NCBI GenBank assembly: GCA_963691705.1 | Contig: OY829545.1 | Span: forward strand, 29,499,475 to 29,563,474 | Source of the DNA: Viola odorata | Taxonomy: Eukaryota; Streptophyta; Magnoliopsida; Malpighiales; Violaceae | Direction: 5' to 3' | DNA length: 64,000 bases | Shown here: piece by piece, positions 11,836-24,700 of the stretch | Numbering within the stretch: the first letter of the stretch is position 1 | How the letters are laid out: each line of letters opens with the position of its first letter | The notes under the pieces: model-generated | The model's input: the letters and a program-made list of their open reading frames with translations, nothing else | The model's database searches: none | Told to the model about the DNA's origin: nothing | Made by a program: the position numbers and the translations under genes

Positions 11836-12223
11836 GACGTGTCTGTTTACGCTGAGGGTAGTAGTGACGCCCTAAGACACATGTCCTGGGTAGTGTTCAC
11901 CAATCCCAACTCGGATGAACCCCTAATGCTAGTCGAAAGGTTACACGATTTCGCAAGGAATCGGGACACTAGACGACACTTTAGGGACCTTTTCATGGTA
12001 TCATCCGGGAACCATTCAAGCCAATTAGAAAAGTTGGAATCAGAGCCCCAGCACGTGTATCATGATTATATCTGCTTTGTCGTGGCTCTATTTGTCTTAT
12101 TGCCATGATTTTTCATTTTTCGTGAATTCTCTGTTATACGAACTGTAAATTTCTTACATGTGCAGGTTACTTTGCATTTAAAATTTTATTTTTGTCCCAC
12201 AGGACCCATTTTGCTCATTCGAT
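11836..12223 (+). other. Leader of B
   Basis: It aligns with A's leader (gacgccctaagacacatgtcc, gggaccttttcatggtatca). A pyrimidine tract ending tttttgtcccacag at about 12202 precedes the ORF1 start and could be a splice acceptor, but no donor stands out. Confidence 0.55.
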
Positions 12224-13843
12224 ATGTCGGCACCTACATTACTTTCACTTGATATTTTCGGGGGACGAAGCTTCGACGATCAGGCTGCCCGAGGAGATCT
12301 GTTGGAACATGGGTTCACCCCTGACATCACCACTAAGATCAAAGTAGAAGTTGTAGACTTCGACTTAACAAGGATTCAGAAATTGAGAAATGAGCTGACT
12401 GAAGATGAGGAGACACAATTTGAGGGTAGTTATGGAAAGCTACTAACCCTGGTTGACGTAAAGACTGATTGGGGTTGCATCCGGGCAGCCATAAAATTTT
12501 GGGATCCCTATTATCGGTGCTTCTCTTTCGACAAAGGAGTAGACTTGACTCCCATACTAGAGGAGTACTCAGCTCTGATGTGCCTCACACCTCCTATATC
12601 GGCCATATACCACAATGTTCGACTCGACTCCTCGAGTGTCAAAATAAGGCTCGATAAGCTGCTAGGAATCACAACTCGTGTCAGAGAAGGTGACTACTTA
12701 TGGTGTTGGTCAAATATCGAGGCACGATTTCAGTTGTCCAACGAAAAAAAACGCTTAAGGATTCTGGCTTTCGCCATAATAGGATTTGTCCTCTTTCCAA
12801 AAATGAGGAACACTATCGACTTTGCAGCAACCAACATCTTTTACGAGATGGAAACAAATGCCATCAATCCTACAACAGCCATCTTGGCCTAGACCTTTCG
12901 CTCCTTGGACTCTTATCGAAGAAAAGGGAAAGGGAGGCTTACCTGTTGCACCCAGTTGCTGACAGTATGGTCGGTCAACCACTTCAAACAGACTCCTGAT
13001 CAGTCCATTTTCTTTGAAAGCTACATAAGATCATGCCCTTTACTCAGAGTTATCAACGCAATGACCACGGATAAATGGGAGATGGAGAATAAGGATGTCT
13101 GGATCGACCGATTCATAAACCTCTCAGAAGAAGACTTCAGTTGGCACACCAAGTGGATGCAGACCTCTGATCCCATCGTCTGCTGCGGACCCCTACCTTG
13201 GGTTCCTTTGATCGGAGCATAGGGGTGCGCTCACTATTGCCCCGCCCTCGTCCTCAGACAGTTTTGCATCACGCAAATCATTCCAGTAACATTCGGCATG
13301 ACGAGATCAAACCTGCCACACACCGGAGAAAATCAGAACATTCAACTGTACGCCCAAGACTGGGCCCGCCCTTTTTGTCTCAAAGGACGCGTTGCCCCTG
13401 CGGCAACGATACCACAATATCCACAGTGGAGGTTAAGGCGAGTCAACGGCAATGTCTTACCTCACCCAGAAAATCAGAAACCGATAGAAGAGGAAGGGGA
13501 ATCTCAAGTGAGCGAAGGAATGAATGTCATGGCTTACGCCCAAGTGGTAGAACAGATGCGAGCAGCGCAAGAAGAACGAGATCTGATGACAAAGGAAAGA
13601 GATATCTTTGAAGCCCATCAATGTGGCCTGGAGGTCCAGATGAATGAATTGGAAAGGCGTAGCAAGGATATTATCCGTGTATAAGCAGTAAAACAGAAGG
13701 TGGCCCTCAGAGACTTCAAGGAACGTCTAAATAGTGAAATCCGCAAGAAAGAAGCATGCAGTACCATAATTGAAGACAGGAATTCAACGATAAGGGTCTT
13801 GACTACTCGAGCATACTTGGGGGATAGGAAGAGCCAGGCACTG
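12224..13843 (+). pseudogene. Ogre ORF1 (DUF7745-like) of B, three stops, interrupted by C
   Basis: The ATG at 12224 opens one uninterrupted frame to the breakpoint at 13843, about 540 codons, broken only by three in-frame stops (about 12890, 13220 and 13682). There is no frameshift. The first ~350 codons resemble the DUF7745 family that plant databases attach to the extra ORF upstream of gag in Ogre elements (ILEEYSALM, FWDPYYRCF, DVWIDRFINLSEEDFSW, WVPLIGA, HYCPAL, NIQLYAQDWARPF). The tail (about 13490-13840) is Glu/Lys/Arg-rich and coiled-coil-like. The protein's role is unknown. The frame ends at the LTR of element C; its continuation should lie outside the window. Confidence 0.8.
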
Positions 13844-14714
13844 TGTCGCGCCCCACGAAAAAGTAATTCGCGAGTGTGCAACGAAATTTGAGACCTTCAG
13901 ATGCTCGGCGTAAAAGGACGCCTAGCAGCATGCAATGAAGTCGCCACCCTAATTTGGTTGCTAGGTTTAGGGAACCTTAATCGTCATGGCATAAGAAATA
14001 TAATAAGTAAAAAAACTAAAGGCACAAAAAAGAGGTCTGGACCCCAGACAAAGGTTCGGGTTCGTATTATGGTCTCGGGAAGGTGTTAGGCACCCGAGTC
14101 ACATTCGAAAATGGTTACCGGTTGATGAGAGAGGTGTTTAAAAAGGTGTTTGATAAAATGCGTTTTGAAAGAGGGGGCCCTCAGAGGAATCGTCACTTTA
14201 GTCTTTTCTATGATCGTGACCGTTCAGGGATAATTAAAAAATCTTTCTGACGGGGTTACCGTTTATCAAGATTGATTTATTATTCCTGACCGCAACGTGA
14301 TGGGACTGAATTTTCCGTAAGACTGAATGAGCGCCCTTTTATTTCATCATCGGGCCATGCATGATTAAATTAATTACTACGTGATCCTAACATGGATTGC
14401 TAATAGAGTACAAATTTAAATGATAGATTTTTGAAGTGGAAAACTGATGTGGGATCGAAAGTCCCCATGTACATGCAATCAATACAAGCGAGAATTTAAA
14501 ATCATATGAACATGGCATTTTAAGCAACTCTTTAAACACGTTGTTCATGTGGGTTGATTTTAATCCTAGCAGTTCTATATATCATGCGTACGATTGATAT
14601 TTACGAAAAGCGTTGAATAAATAAAAAGGAATTGAAAGGCGTACTTGCGAGCGAAGCTTGAACTTAAAACCTACAAAGTGAGAGTGTTAGCTATAGCTTG
14701 AGAAATAAATAGGC

Positions 14715-14945
14715 AAAAATTAAATGCTGAGTTAATTGCATGCGAAAAATGACTGATTTTACGCATACGAGATTTAAATGATGACATGATTGCATGCGAG
14801 AAATGATGGATTTAACGCATACCAAAATTAAATGATGACATGATTGCATGCGAGAAATGATGGATTTAACGCATACGAAAAATTAAATGCTGAGTTGATT
14901 GCATGCGAAAAAGGATTTATTTGACGCATACGAAATTTAAATGTT
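14715..14945 (-). repeat. Subrepeat array of about 57 bp in LTR of C
   Basis: Four copies share gattgcatgcgagaaatgatgg, attt[ag]acgcatacga and aaattaaatgatgaca or close variants. B's LTR carries the same motifs as a shorter ~39-bp array in opposite orientation, so copy number and unit differ between sister LTRs. Confidence 0.7.
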
Positions 14946-14989
14946 GTTTTGGTAAGTGTAGAAAAATTAAATGTAGTTGACGATTTACA

Positions 14990-15625
14990 GGGAATTAAAA
15001 CAGTTTGATGATTTGCAGAAAATAAACAGTTGATATTTGTGGAAGAATTTCCAGCAGTATGATAAGTGCGGAATTTAAAACAATTGATATTTTGCAGAAA
15101 ATAAAGAAGTGATATTTGAAGAAAATAAAACAATTGATATTTGCAGAAAATTAACAAGTGATATTTGCAGAAAATAAAACAATTGATATTTGCAGAAAAT
15201 AAAACAGTTGATATTTGCGGAAGAATTTCCAGCAGCTTACAAAAAATTAAAGCAGTTGATATTTGCAGAAAATAAAACAATTGATAAATTGCGGAAGAAT
15301 TTCCAGCAGCTTGCAAAAAATTAAAGCAGTTGAATATTTACGAAAATTGAAATGCGACCGACCATGTAGGCGGTAAAATGAATAACTGAATTTAAATTGC
15401 CGAAAGTAAATTGCGAAAAATTTAAAGTGCGGAAGAGTAAAGTGCGGAAAAGTAAAGTGCGGAAAATTAAAGTGCGGAAAAGTAAAGGGCGGAAAATTAA
15501 AGTGCGGAAAATTAAACAGTTGATAATTTGCGGAAGAATTTCCAGCAGTTTGCAAAAACTAAAGCAGTTGATAAGTACGGAAATTTAAAGCAGTTGATAA
15601 TTTGCGGAAAATTAAATGACAACCG
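14990..15625 (-). repeat. Complex subrepeats in LTR of C, including six 15-bp units
   Basis: About twelve units built from agttgatatttgcagaaaa with linkers (ttgcggaagaatttccagcag) alternate over 630 bp. Embedded at 15424-15513 are six exact-length 15-bp units, aaagtgcggaaaagt and variants. The minus-strand open frame over the latter (repeated Phe-Pro-His-Phe) is an effect of the 15-bp period and not a gene. Confidence 0.75.
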
Positions 15626-16536
15626 ACCATATAGGCGGTAAGTTTAAATGACTGAAATTAAATTGCTGAATATAAATGACTGAAGTTAAATTACATAAAA
15701 GTAAACATCGCGATAAGCAATTCATGTAAAAAACAATTAAATAAACAAGTTGAAGCCAGAATGAGCATACGAATATTTTACAAAAAAAGAACTAAACAAT
15801 CCATGTATAAAATATAGGAAGAATAAACACATATCATGAAGAATAATTATACGAAGCATGCAAGCATTTTATGTGAAAAAAATAACGAACCGAAGTTCCG
15901 GAAAAATATAAATGGGCTGGGCCCAGCTTGGAAATTTGGAGGAATGGGCCAGGGAGAATTCCTGGCCCAAGAAAATTGATTTTAACGGTGATGGGCTAGC
16001 CCATCACCTTTCTTTTATTTTTTTGCGCGAAGGCCATTTGGCCCATATCATCATCATCTTCAACCTCATGTCGCCGGCGCCACTGCCGGCGACGGAGGTG
16101 ATGAACCAGGCGACCAATTCGCCTGGTTCTTGGCCCGAAAGAAGCCTCTCTCTTCCAATAACGCAGCCATGCAATCATAACAAGAAAATGGAAACGAAAA
16201 CAACAGGATTTTTGAAGGAAACGAAGCAATGAATATTTACGTTAATTAATGAAATAATTAAACTAAGCAAAGATAATTTAAACGGATGTTAGCATGGTAA
16301 AATTAGGTTGAAAACAAGGTGATTGCAGCAAGTTTTAATGATTAATTAATTGACTAAAGCTTTAAATGAAATTTAAAAAAAAAACCAAGAGAGGGAACGC
16401 TTACAGTGCTGCTGCTGCCTGCAGCCAACGACGAGGAATGGGAATGAGGGTGCGTGGATTGGCTAGGAAAATGGAGATGGGCAGTGGCTTTCTCGTGCAA
16501 AATTTTCGGACCATTTTTACGAAGGAGGGGGCTCGG

Positions 16537-16544
16537 TATTTATA
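16537..16544 (-). promoter_or_regulatory. TATA box in LTR of C
   Basis: TATAAATA on the minus strand, about 910 bp into the LTR, in the same context as the TATA box of A. Confidence 0.55.
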
Positions 16545-16732
16545 GCCCGAAATCGCGTGGGTTGGAGGACGGGGGAGCTGCGCGTGGTGGCTAGGGGAGG
16601 CGTGATGATGGCTGAACGGGGTAGGAGGCTATGGGCTCGAGCTAGGAAGTGATGAGAGCAGGTAATCCCGGTGGTCTGCTCCGCTGAACGTCCATGCCCA
16701 CTGTGCATGTGCACCATGCTAGGTAATTCAAG

Positions 16733-16778
16733 GGCCGTTGATCTGGTTGACTTTCCTTGGTTGACCAGATCAACGGCC
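16733..16778. repeat. 15-bp inverted repeat in U3 of LTR C
   Basis: GGCCGTTGATCTGGT (16733-16747) pairs exactly with ACCAGATCAACGGCC (16764-16778) across a 16-nt spacer. The LTR of D keeps the same structure at 44690-44735, although the loop sequences differ, which points to a conserved feature of U3. Confidence 0.8.
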
Positions 16779-17456
16779 ATGATTAAATGGCCCTTCATCT
16801 AATTTAAATGGCCTCGAGCCGGTTCCTGCGAACAAACGTTCCGACTTTTCGAGCCGAAGGTACCGTCGCGTAGAGAAAAATACGACGGGTTTAATCGTCT
16901 ACAGCGAATGATGAGAATTTTTCGTTTAACGTGTTTATTTTCGCGTTAAAAAACGTGGAACGTTCGGACGGAAAAATAAAGACGTTATGCCGAAAATTAC
17001 ACAAAATGCTGTAGACCGTTGTGAGTGGAAAAAAACTAGCAACTAGTTGATGGAAAACATTTTAAAGTCGAGCTATTGTCCGAGCGAGCTTACTCGGGTC
17101 CAATAAAAGCTCGAATGAAAATAATAATAAAATAATAAAAATACTAAAAAATGCGCTAAAAAACTAAAAGTCCTAAAATTCATGTGATGACCTAAAATGA
17201 AGAAAAAACTAGCGAACGACTGCCGGATAATTAAAAATGTGATTTTTAAGACTAAAAATAATAATGATAAAAATGATGAAAATACGTGATGAAAAATTAA
17301 AAATGCGATTTCGAAAGCTGACGATGCTAACGATGATGCTAAAATGCAACGAAACACCTAAAAATGCTAGCGACAGTAAATCAACTGAAAATGACTGTAA
17401 ATTAACTAAATAACAGAAATGCTAAAATTAATTAAAAATAAATTCGGGTATCAACA

Positions 17457-17580
17457 GTTGCCCCCTCTTTACTGTCTTATCGATTACTGTCTTATCGAAG
17501 GATTTGATAAGCAGTAAAGACGATTGCCCCTATATATCCGAATTTTGGCGACACAACAGGTCTTACCTCAAGCTTACAGT
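17457..17580 (-). other. Polypurine tract and adjacent hairpin of C
   Basis: On the minus strand cagtaaagagggggcaac leads directly into the LTR and is the second-strand primer. Just upstream, tttactgcttatc and gataagacagtaa form a hairpin. C carries an extra copy of gataagacagtaa compared with D. A second gggg-rich motif (ggggcaatcg) lies beyond the hairpin. Confidence 0.75.
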
Positions 17581-18782
17581 GATGATGTCGCTCTGGGAGG
17601 AGGTAAGTTGCTGCTGTCGCTCTGGGAGAAGGTAGTTTGTCGATGTTGTTCGTTGATGTCACTCTGGGAGGTGGTGGTTGGTTGCTGTCACTCTGGGAGG
17701 TGGTGGTGGTTGCTGTCACTCTGGGAGGAGGTATTGTCGTAGATGTCACTCTAGGAGGAGATATGTCGTAGATGTCACTCTGGGAGGAGATATTGCTGTA
17801 GATGTCACTCTGGGAGGAGATATTGCGGTAGAGGTCACTCTAGGAGGAGATAGGCTTGTTGATGTCACTCTGGGAGGAGATATTTGGTTGACGTCACTCT
17901 AGGAGGAGGTAATTGTTGATGTCACTCTAGGAGGAGGTATGCTTTCGATGTCACTCTGGGAGGAGATAGTTGGTTGTCGTCACTCTGGGAGGAGATAGTT
18001 TTGTTGACGTCACTCTAGGAGGAGATAGTTTTGTCGTCACTCTGGGAGGAGATAGATTCGATCGGATGTCCTGCAAAGATATAAACTTAGATCTATTCGG
18101 ATATCGAGCGAAACGTAAGTTGCAGGAAATGTAAATGACAACTACTTTGACAGGAATGAAAGGTAATTTTAAGAAAATGTAAATGACGGCTCCACTGGGG
18201 GGATAATCGCTCGACATGTGACTGACGTTATTTCAGGAGGATAATGCGGGATTCGCAGAAGTACGAATGATTGGTCCTAATGATGTCACTCTAGGAGGAG
18301 GAAAACGCAAATGATGTCACTCTGGGAGGAAGAAATGCGTGATGATGTCACTCTGGGAGGAGAAAAATGCATGATGTCACTCTGGGAGGAGGAAATACAG
18401 TACAGAAACATAAACAACGTCAATTCCCGTAGGAGAAGACGTGAAATGCGGAAATTAATCTAAGGTCACTCTGGGAGGAGAAAAATGCTAATGATGTCAC
18501 TCTAGGAGGAGAAAAATGCATGCTGTCACTCTGGGAGGAGGAAATACAGTACAGAAACATAAACAACATCAATTCCCATAGGAGAAGACGTGAAATGTGG
18601 AAATTAAACTAAGGTCACTCTGGGAGGAGAAAAATGCTAATGATGTCACTCTGGGAGGAGAAAAATGCATGCTGTCACTCTGGGAGGAAGGAATGTATTA
18701 TGCAGAAATGAAGAATTATGTAAGTGATATCACTCTGGGAGGAGGAAATGCATATGATGTCACTCTGGGAGGAGAAAAATGC
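17581..18782 (-). repeat. Variable tandem array in 3' UTR of C
   Basis: About 30 copies of the core tgtcactctgggaggag (plus-strand reading) are separated by variable linkers of about 8-60 bp. In the distal half a higher-order unit of about 145 bp (cagtacagaaacataaacaa through gaagacgtgaaatg) is present twice, near 18395-18480 and 18540-18620. D has the same core on the plus strand at 42196-43893. Confidence 0.92.
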
Positions 18783-21700
18783 TAATGCTGCCAGCGGCCT
18801 TGATACGAACCTAGAATGCGCCTGCATACTGCTCCGGAGGTAACGACCCCAAGGACAAGACTTTCCCATGATTTGTAGCCGTAAGCAGTCCTCACCTAAT
18901 ATTAGTGTTTGCACTCACGCTCTGAAACAAGGCTAAGTGTTTTACGCTCATAAAGATGCAACTAACATGATACATAATTTTCAATTCGCAATGTCAATCC
19001 GAGTGAATAGACTTCAAATGAAGATGCACATGCATGGGCGTTCTAATAATCGATGGGACTTTTACGGAAAAGAATGAAAGGTCATGAAATGTCCGGAAAG
19101 GAGTTTGTTTTGGGAAAGATTGCTTTGCTGGAAGGTTTTTGATGAATGATGCTTTGTTGATTGGCCCGGATGAGGGCGATGTGTACGAGTCCTTTCGCTT
19201 TTTGCTGGGGATGCTTTCTGGACAGAGTGCGTGAGCTCTGGGATTCTTGCTGGGGGTGCTTTTCGTTCGGCCAAGGGCCCTTTGCTCGAGTCTTTACTGG
19301 GGAGTGTCGTCGCTGTTCTTTTTGCGACTCACTACTTGAGTTGGCCTTGGGACTTTTTCTCCTCGTGTCCTTACTAGGGATGCTTGCTTTGAGATTTCTC
19401 GAGTTGGCTTTGGGCCCTTTTTGCTCGAGTTCACTGGGGAAAGTTTTCTTCGATATTTCTCGAATTGAGTTGTCCCCGGGTTGTGCTTGCTTCGGCTCTT
19501 CGATTGTTTGTATTCTTCGAATGTCTCTGAGCATTTCTCTCTTTTCTTTTTTCTTCTTCTTTTTTTTCATTTTTTTTATCTTTTTTTTTTTTTGCTCTCT
19601 TTTCTCTCTTTCTTTTTTTTTTGATTTGAAATGCATCAGAGCAGAGCAAGCACAACTTTAGTCTTGATCTCTTCCCCTTCTGTCTTGAGGCCTCGGCCTT
19701 CATCGTTGCTGCCCCCTTTTCGGTGATAGTTCTTAGCGATCTCTTGGTGACCTTTTCTGTCTCCTTCATCGTGTTCTTGGACTCGACGTGCTTTCATTTC
19801 TGGCTGGCAGTCTTAGCTGAGACTGCTCCTTGGCTCCCGGGGTATGAGTGATAGTGAAGGTTTTGGTAGGAGGGATGGCATATGGTGGAAAGAGGGAAGA
19901 AAATGAAAAAATGAAGAAGATCGTAAAAGTCCCACGTCATTTTATAGCTATCCCATGTCTAATGGCGCATGTACCCTAGATATTATGCGAACTCAACTAG
20001 TACCTAGTCAGGCTCTTACACTCATGAAGGATAAGGCGCGATGGCTCAAAGATACTTACCGGGATTTGTCTATGACTGCTTACGTCAGAGCAAACAAGTG
20101 ATATCATGCATGGCACGTAATTTAGGTGGATGTTTTTTTTTTTTTTTTTTTTTTGACAGAGGGATTGGACATTCCCGACCTATGCAATGCATGAAAATGC
20201 TTATGGGAGTAGTATGCCTTTGTTTTAGCCAGGCTAAAAAGGGATTTTGACTGATTTTTTTGATTTTTTGACTAATTGATGGTTTGATTGATTGATAGTC
20301 TGATTGCTTGATGGTTTGATTGCTTGATGGTTTGATTGCTTGATGGTTTGACTGCTAGGATGTGGGGGACGACTTATTTGCAAAGTTCTAACGAGAACCT
20401 AAGGTTGCCCCCAGTGGACCAGACGACCGTACTTGACTTAAAGCTAACAAAGCGAGCAAGAATGAAAACAAATTTAAATAAAAGGGAAAGAAAGATGGAC
20501 TCCCCTGAAATGTGCAGCAGGGCTGCAAGGGCGTCTTCCACGAGCTCCACGTGTATGACAGTGAGATGCTTCAAGTCCTTGTGAGATGCAGAGGGGACAA
20601 CAGAGCAGAAAGTTCAGGGATTCTCCCTTCCTTTAGCCCGGCCTTTCGATGGTGTCTACGACGTGGTCCCAGTTCTGGGATGCTTTGCTTTGATTGGTTT
20701 ATTTTTCAGCTGCTTTGCGGGAACTGCCGATCCGAGCCGTAGCGAGGACGAGATCCGCATTTGGTTTATTTGCTTGCCGGTCCTGTTGGACCTTCGCTGA
20801 TTGGCTGTGATTGGTCGGGGATAAAGGGGAAAACCCTCTGTCCCCGTGATGTGCAGCGGGGCTGCAAGGGCGTATGCTTACCGTTCTTCTGCAGGCAACG
20901 AATGGGGGTGACCCGGTCCCTGAAAAAGATATGGCGAGAACTAATGAGGAGTAAATGCAAGATAGCTTGTTTAGCAAAAGTAATGTGATTGATAAGTTTT
21001 AAGCTCTCTCTTTTAGATGGGCCATCCATGGGTCACTGAAGCGTGACTTGCGTCGGATGTTGGTTGATGATAGCTTTGCTTTAGATGCTTTGCTGCAGCT
21101 TTTGCCTTGGCGTGGGTGATACTTGCAGTTCGGTTGCCCCTCAATTAAAGGATTGATCTTCACCGTGTTGATCATGGTGCGGACGTTGGGAAACTTCTTG
21201 GACAAGACCGTATTAAGCTTGTTGCGGGTGGTCTTAGGAGGACAGCTTTTTGTCGTGCTTTTTCAGGAGTCGTTGCTAGCATTCCGACGGCTCGGCCGGT
21301 ATGGGATGGGCTTTGTGACTTTGGTCCAGCATTTAGTCCTTTGAGACCGGTTGTTTGCGATGCCGGTTGTGCTGGTAGCACTGCGAGGAAAAGAAGTTTC
21401 ATTGTAGATGGTGATGGTTTGCCTTAAAATCTTTCCTGATTCGCTCTTAGAGGTGGCTTGCCGCGACAATTCAAGAGCTGCTACGAGCGGAACTCTCTGG
21501 TTCTATCGTGACGATGATGAGGTGTGAGACCTTACGTCCCTGCAAAACTTTAAGATTGATTAGTGACGTTAGTCTAAGCGACGGGTCTTACGTCCCGAGC
21601 TACTCCTGGGGATCCATCTATGTCATGCCTCCTTTTGTCATCTCACAAGTTTGAGAAAAATGGGACAATAAATTTTAAAAATAATAAGCATCTCTTGAAA

Positions 21701-21797
21701 AAACTTGTTTTATTAATTTCAAGACAAATGTTTGTGCTAGATTGCCATGATAAAACCCTATGTCCTTGGTCTGGCCGAACGCCCAGTTCGCGACGCT
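18783..21797 (-). other. 3' UTR of C
   Basis: This 3 kb of non-coding DNA lies between the pol stop and the array and aligns in reverse with D's 3' UTR. It contains a pyrimidine-rich tract at 19540-19625, a run of about 22 T at 20132-20154, three 16-bp units (tgcttgatggtttgat) at about 20306-20355, and two copies, about 345 bp apart, of a block with the hairpin tgcagc...gctgca (about 20515 and 20860). Small frames in it are accidental. Confidence 0.65.
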
Positions 21798-24700
21798 TCA
21801 AACGAAGTACAACTTGACTGCGTCGGCATTTACCGGTCTCAGGAGATTGTCTCCATCCATGTCGGTTAGCATTAGGGCCCCCCCTGAGAAGGCACTTTTG
21901 ACCAGATACGGGCCCTCGTACCTTGGGGCTCACTTTCCTTGACTAGCCTCCTAGTGAGGAAGAATCTTCTTCAACACTAAATCCCCAGCCTTGAACTTGC
22001 GAGGTCGCACTTTCTTGTTGTAAGCGTTGGCCATCCTTTGCTGATATAATTGTGCATGGCAGATAGCGGCCAAGCGCTTTTCGGGAAGGAGGTTCAGCTG
22101 CTCGAACCTCACTCTTTCCCAATCTGATTCTTCTACTTCAGACTCTGCCAGGATTCTAAGAGAAGGGATTTCTACCTCGAGGGGAATTATGGCTTTCATG
22201 CCGTAAACTAATGAGTAGGGAGTTGCCCCTGTGGATGTACGGGTTGCTATCCGGTAAGCATGTAGTCGGAAGGGAAGCATGTCATGCCAGTCTTTGTGAG
22301 TGATTACCATCTTTTGGATGATCCTCTTCAGGTTTTTGTTTGCTGCTTTGACTGCGTCATTCATCTTTGGTCGATATGGTGACGAGTTTCGGTGCTTCAC
22401 CTTCCAACGTTGGCAAAGATCGTCGATCATTTTTCCATTGAGATTGGTGCCGTTGTCCGTGATGATGGTCTCTGGGACCCCGTGACGGCAAATGATATTT
22501 CTCTCAATGAATCGCATGGTCATTTTCTGAGTGATGCTGGAGTAAGAGGCGACCTCTACCCATTTAGTGAAGTAGTCGATCGCTACAAGGATGAAGCGAT
22601 GGCCATTAGAGGCTGTTGGATGAATTTGGCCGATGATGTCGATTCCCCACATCGCAAAAGGCCAAGGCAATGTCATGCTGAAGAGAGGGGGCTGGAGGGA
22701 CATGGAGATGGTCCGCGTAGACTTGACACTTGTGGCACTTCCGGAAATAGTTGATGCAATCCCGCTCGATGGTGAGCCAAAAGTATCCTTGCCTCATTAT
22801 CTGTCTGGCCATCATGTGCCCACTAGCGTGTGTGGAACAAACCCCTTCGTGGATTTCTGTTATGATTCTTTTTGCCTCTGTCATGGTGACGCAGCGAAGC
22901 AAAGCTCCATCAGCTCTCCTTTTGTATAGAACTTCGCCGTCGAGGTAGAAGTCTAGTGCTAAGCGCTGGAGGGTCTTTTTGCTAACCCGGCTTGCCCCCG
23001 GTGGATACTCCCAGTTTCTGATGAATTGTACTAAATCGTGGAACCAAGGCTTCCCATCGGGTTCCCCTTCTAAGGCTACGCAGCATGCCGGAGTTTCCTT
23101 TACTTCTACCCTCAGAGGCTGAAGCATTACTCCGCACTCTAACTTGAACATCGATGCCAATGTGGCTAATGCATCTGCGAAGCGGTTCTTTTCTCTATAG
23201 ACTCGGTCGAACTTAGTTTCCTCGAATTCCCGTGTGAGTTGGGTGAGTAACTTTTGATAAGGGATGAGCTTGGAATCCCGTGTCTGCCATAAATCTTGGG
23301 CTTGGTAGATGACGAGTGCTGAATCGCCGAAGATTTGGAGCTTCTTTACTTTTAAGTCGATGGCTGCTGTCAGACCGCTGATGCATGCCTCATACTCGGC
23401 GATGTTATTAGTGCAGGGGAAGTTCAGTTTGCATGCTATAGGGAATTAACGGCCATCTGGGGCTATGACCACGGCTCCCACTCCTTCGCCCGAGAGGTTC
23501 ACCACACCGTCGAAGAACATGATCCACCAGTCGTCTTCTCGGAGATCTTCCGGGATTTCCTCTTCAACCACTATGATATCCTCATCGGGGAAGTCAAAGC
23601 TCAATGACTCATACTCGTCCGAGGCATGATCAGCCAAGTGATCGGCGAGGGCGCTTGCCTTAACCGCTTTCCGGGTTACATAGATGATCTCGTGCTCAGC
23701 TAATAAGACTTGCCATCTACAGATGCGACTTGATAGGTACGGATTTTCGAAGATGTACTTCAGTGGATCCATGCGAGAGATTAGCCATGTCGTGTAATAC
23801 AACATGTACTGCCGGAGCCTTCGGGCGCACCATGCTAGGGCGCAACAAGTTCATTCTAACATGGAGTAGCGCATCTCGCACTCGTTGAATTTCTTGCTGA
23901 AGTAGTAGATGGCTTGTTCACGCCTTCCTGACTCATTGTGCTGTCCCAAAACGCAGCCCATGGCGCTAGCCTTGACTGTTAGGTACATGAGCAAGGGTCG
24001 TCCTGGCGTCGGGGGAACCAGTACTGGTGGGTTTTGTAGGTACGTCTTGATTTTTTCAAAGGCTTTCTGACAGTCTTTGTCCCATTTTGCCTCTCCGTGT
24101 TTCCTTAGCATTTTGAACATCGGCTCGCAAGTAAGCGTTAACTGGCTGATAAAGCGAGCGATGTAGTTGATTCGTCCTAAGAAGCTTCGTACTTCTGTTT
24201 CAGTGCTGGGAGCGGGTAGCTCTTGGATTGCTTTTATCTTATCAGGATCCACTTCTATGCCTTTGTTGCTGACGATGAATCCTAACAACTTTCCGGAGGT
24301 CACTCCAAAGGTGCATTTAGCTGGGTTTAACCGTAACTAAAATTGCCTCAACCTTTCGAATACCTTCTTCAAGATGTCTACATGATCTTGCGTGCCGCGA
24401 GATTTGGCTATCATGTCGTCGACATATATTTCCAACTCTTTATGCATCATGTCATGGAAAAGGATGACAGCAACACGTTGGTACGTGGCTCCTGCGTTCT
24501 TCAATCCGAAGGGCATCACTTTGTAGTAGAAGGTTCCCCAGGGTGTGATGAAGGTTGTCTTTTCACTGTCCTCGGGTGCCATCTTGATCTGATTGTACCC
24601 CGAGAATCCATCCATGAAAGAGAACATGTCATTTCTGGCGGCACTATCTACCAAGATGTCGATATGGGGAAAAGGGAAGTCGTCTTTAGGGCTGGCTCGA

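Larger units (their letters stand above)
13844..17456 (-). repeat. 3' LTR of Ogre-like element C (3.6 kb)
   Basis: Read on the minus strand it begins TGTTGATACCCGAATTTATT and ends GTGGGGCGCGACA, matching the ends of A. Upstream of it on that strand is a polypurine tract, so it is the 3' LTR. The left flank CACTG (13839-13843) lies in B's ORF1 and should reappear at the far end of the insertion. TATAAATA is at 16537-16544 (minus). It contains several subrepeat arrays and a strong inverted repeat (16733-16778). Confidence 0.85.

Noticed and set aside
15247..15588. ORFs rich in Phe-Pro-His-Phe or Lys-Val-Arg-Lys-Ser
   Set aside because: Artefact of the 15-bp subrepeat in the LTR of C.
17524..18785. 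ORFs with repeated VTLGGD or SLWEE residues on the plus strand, and minus-strand counterparts
   Set aside because: They are translations of the C tandem array; frame changes with every linker.
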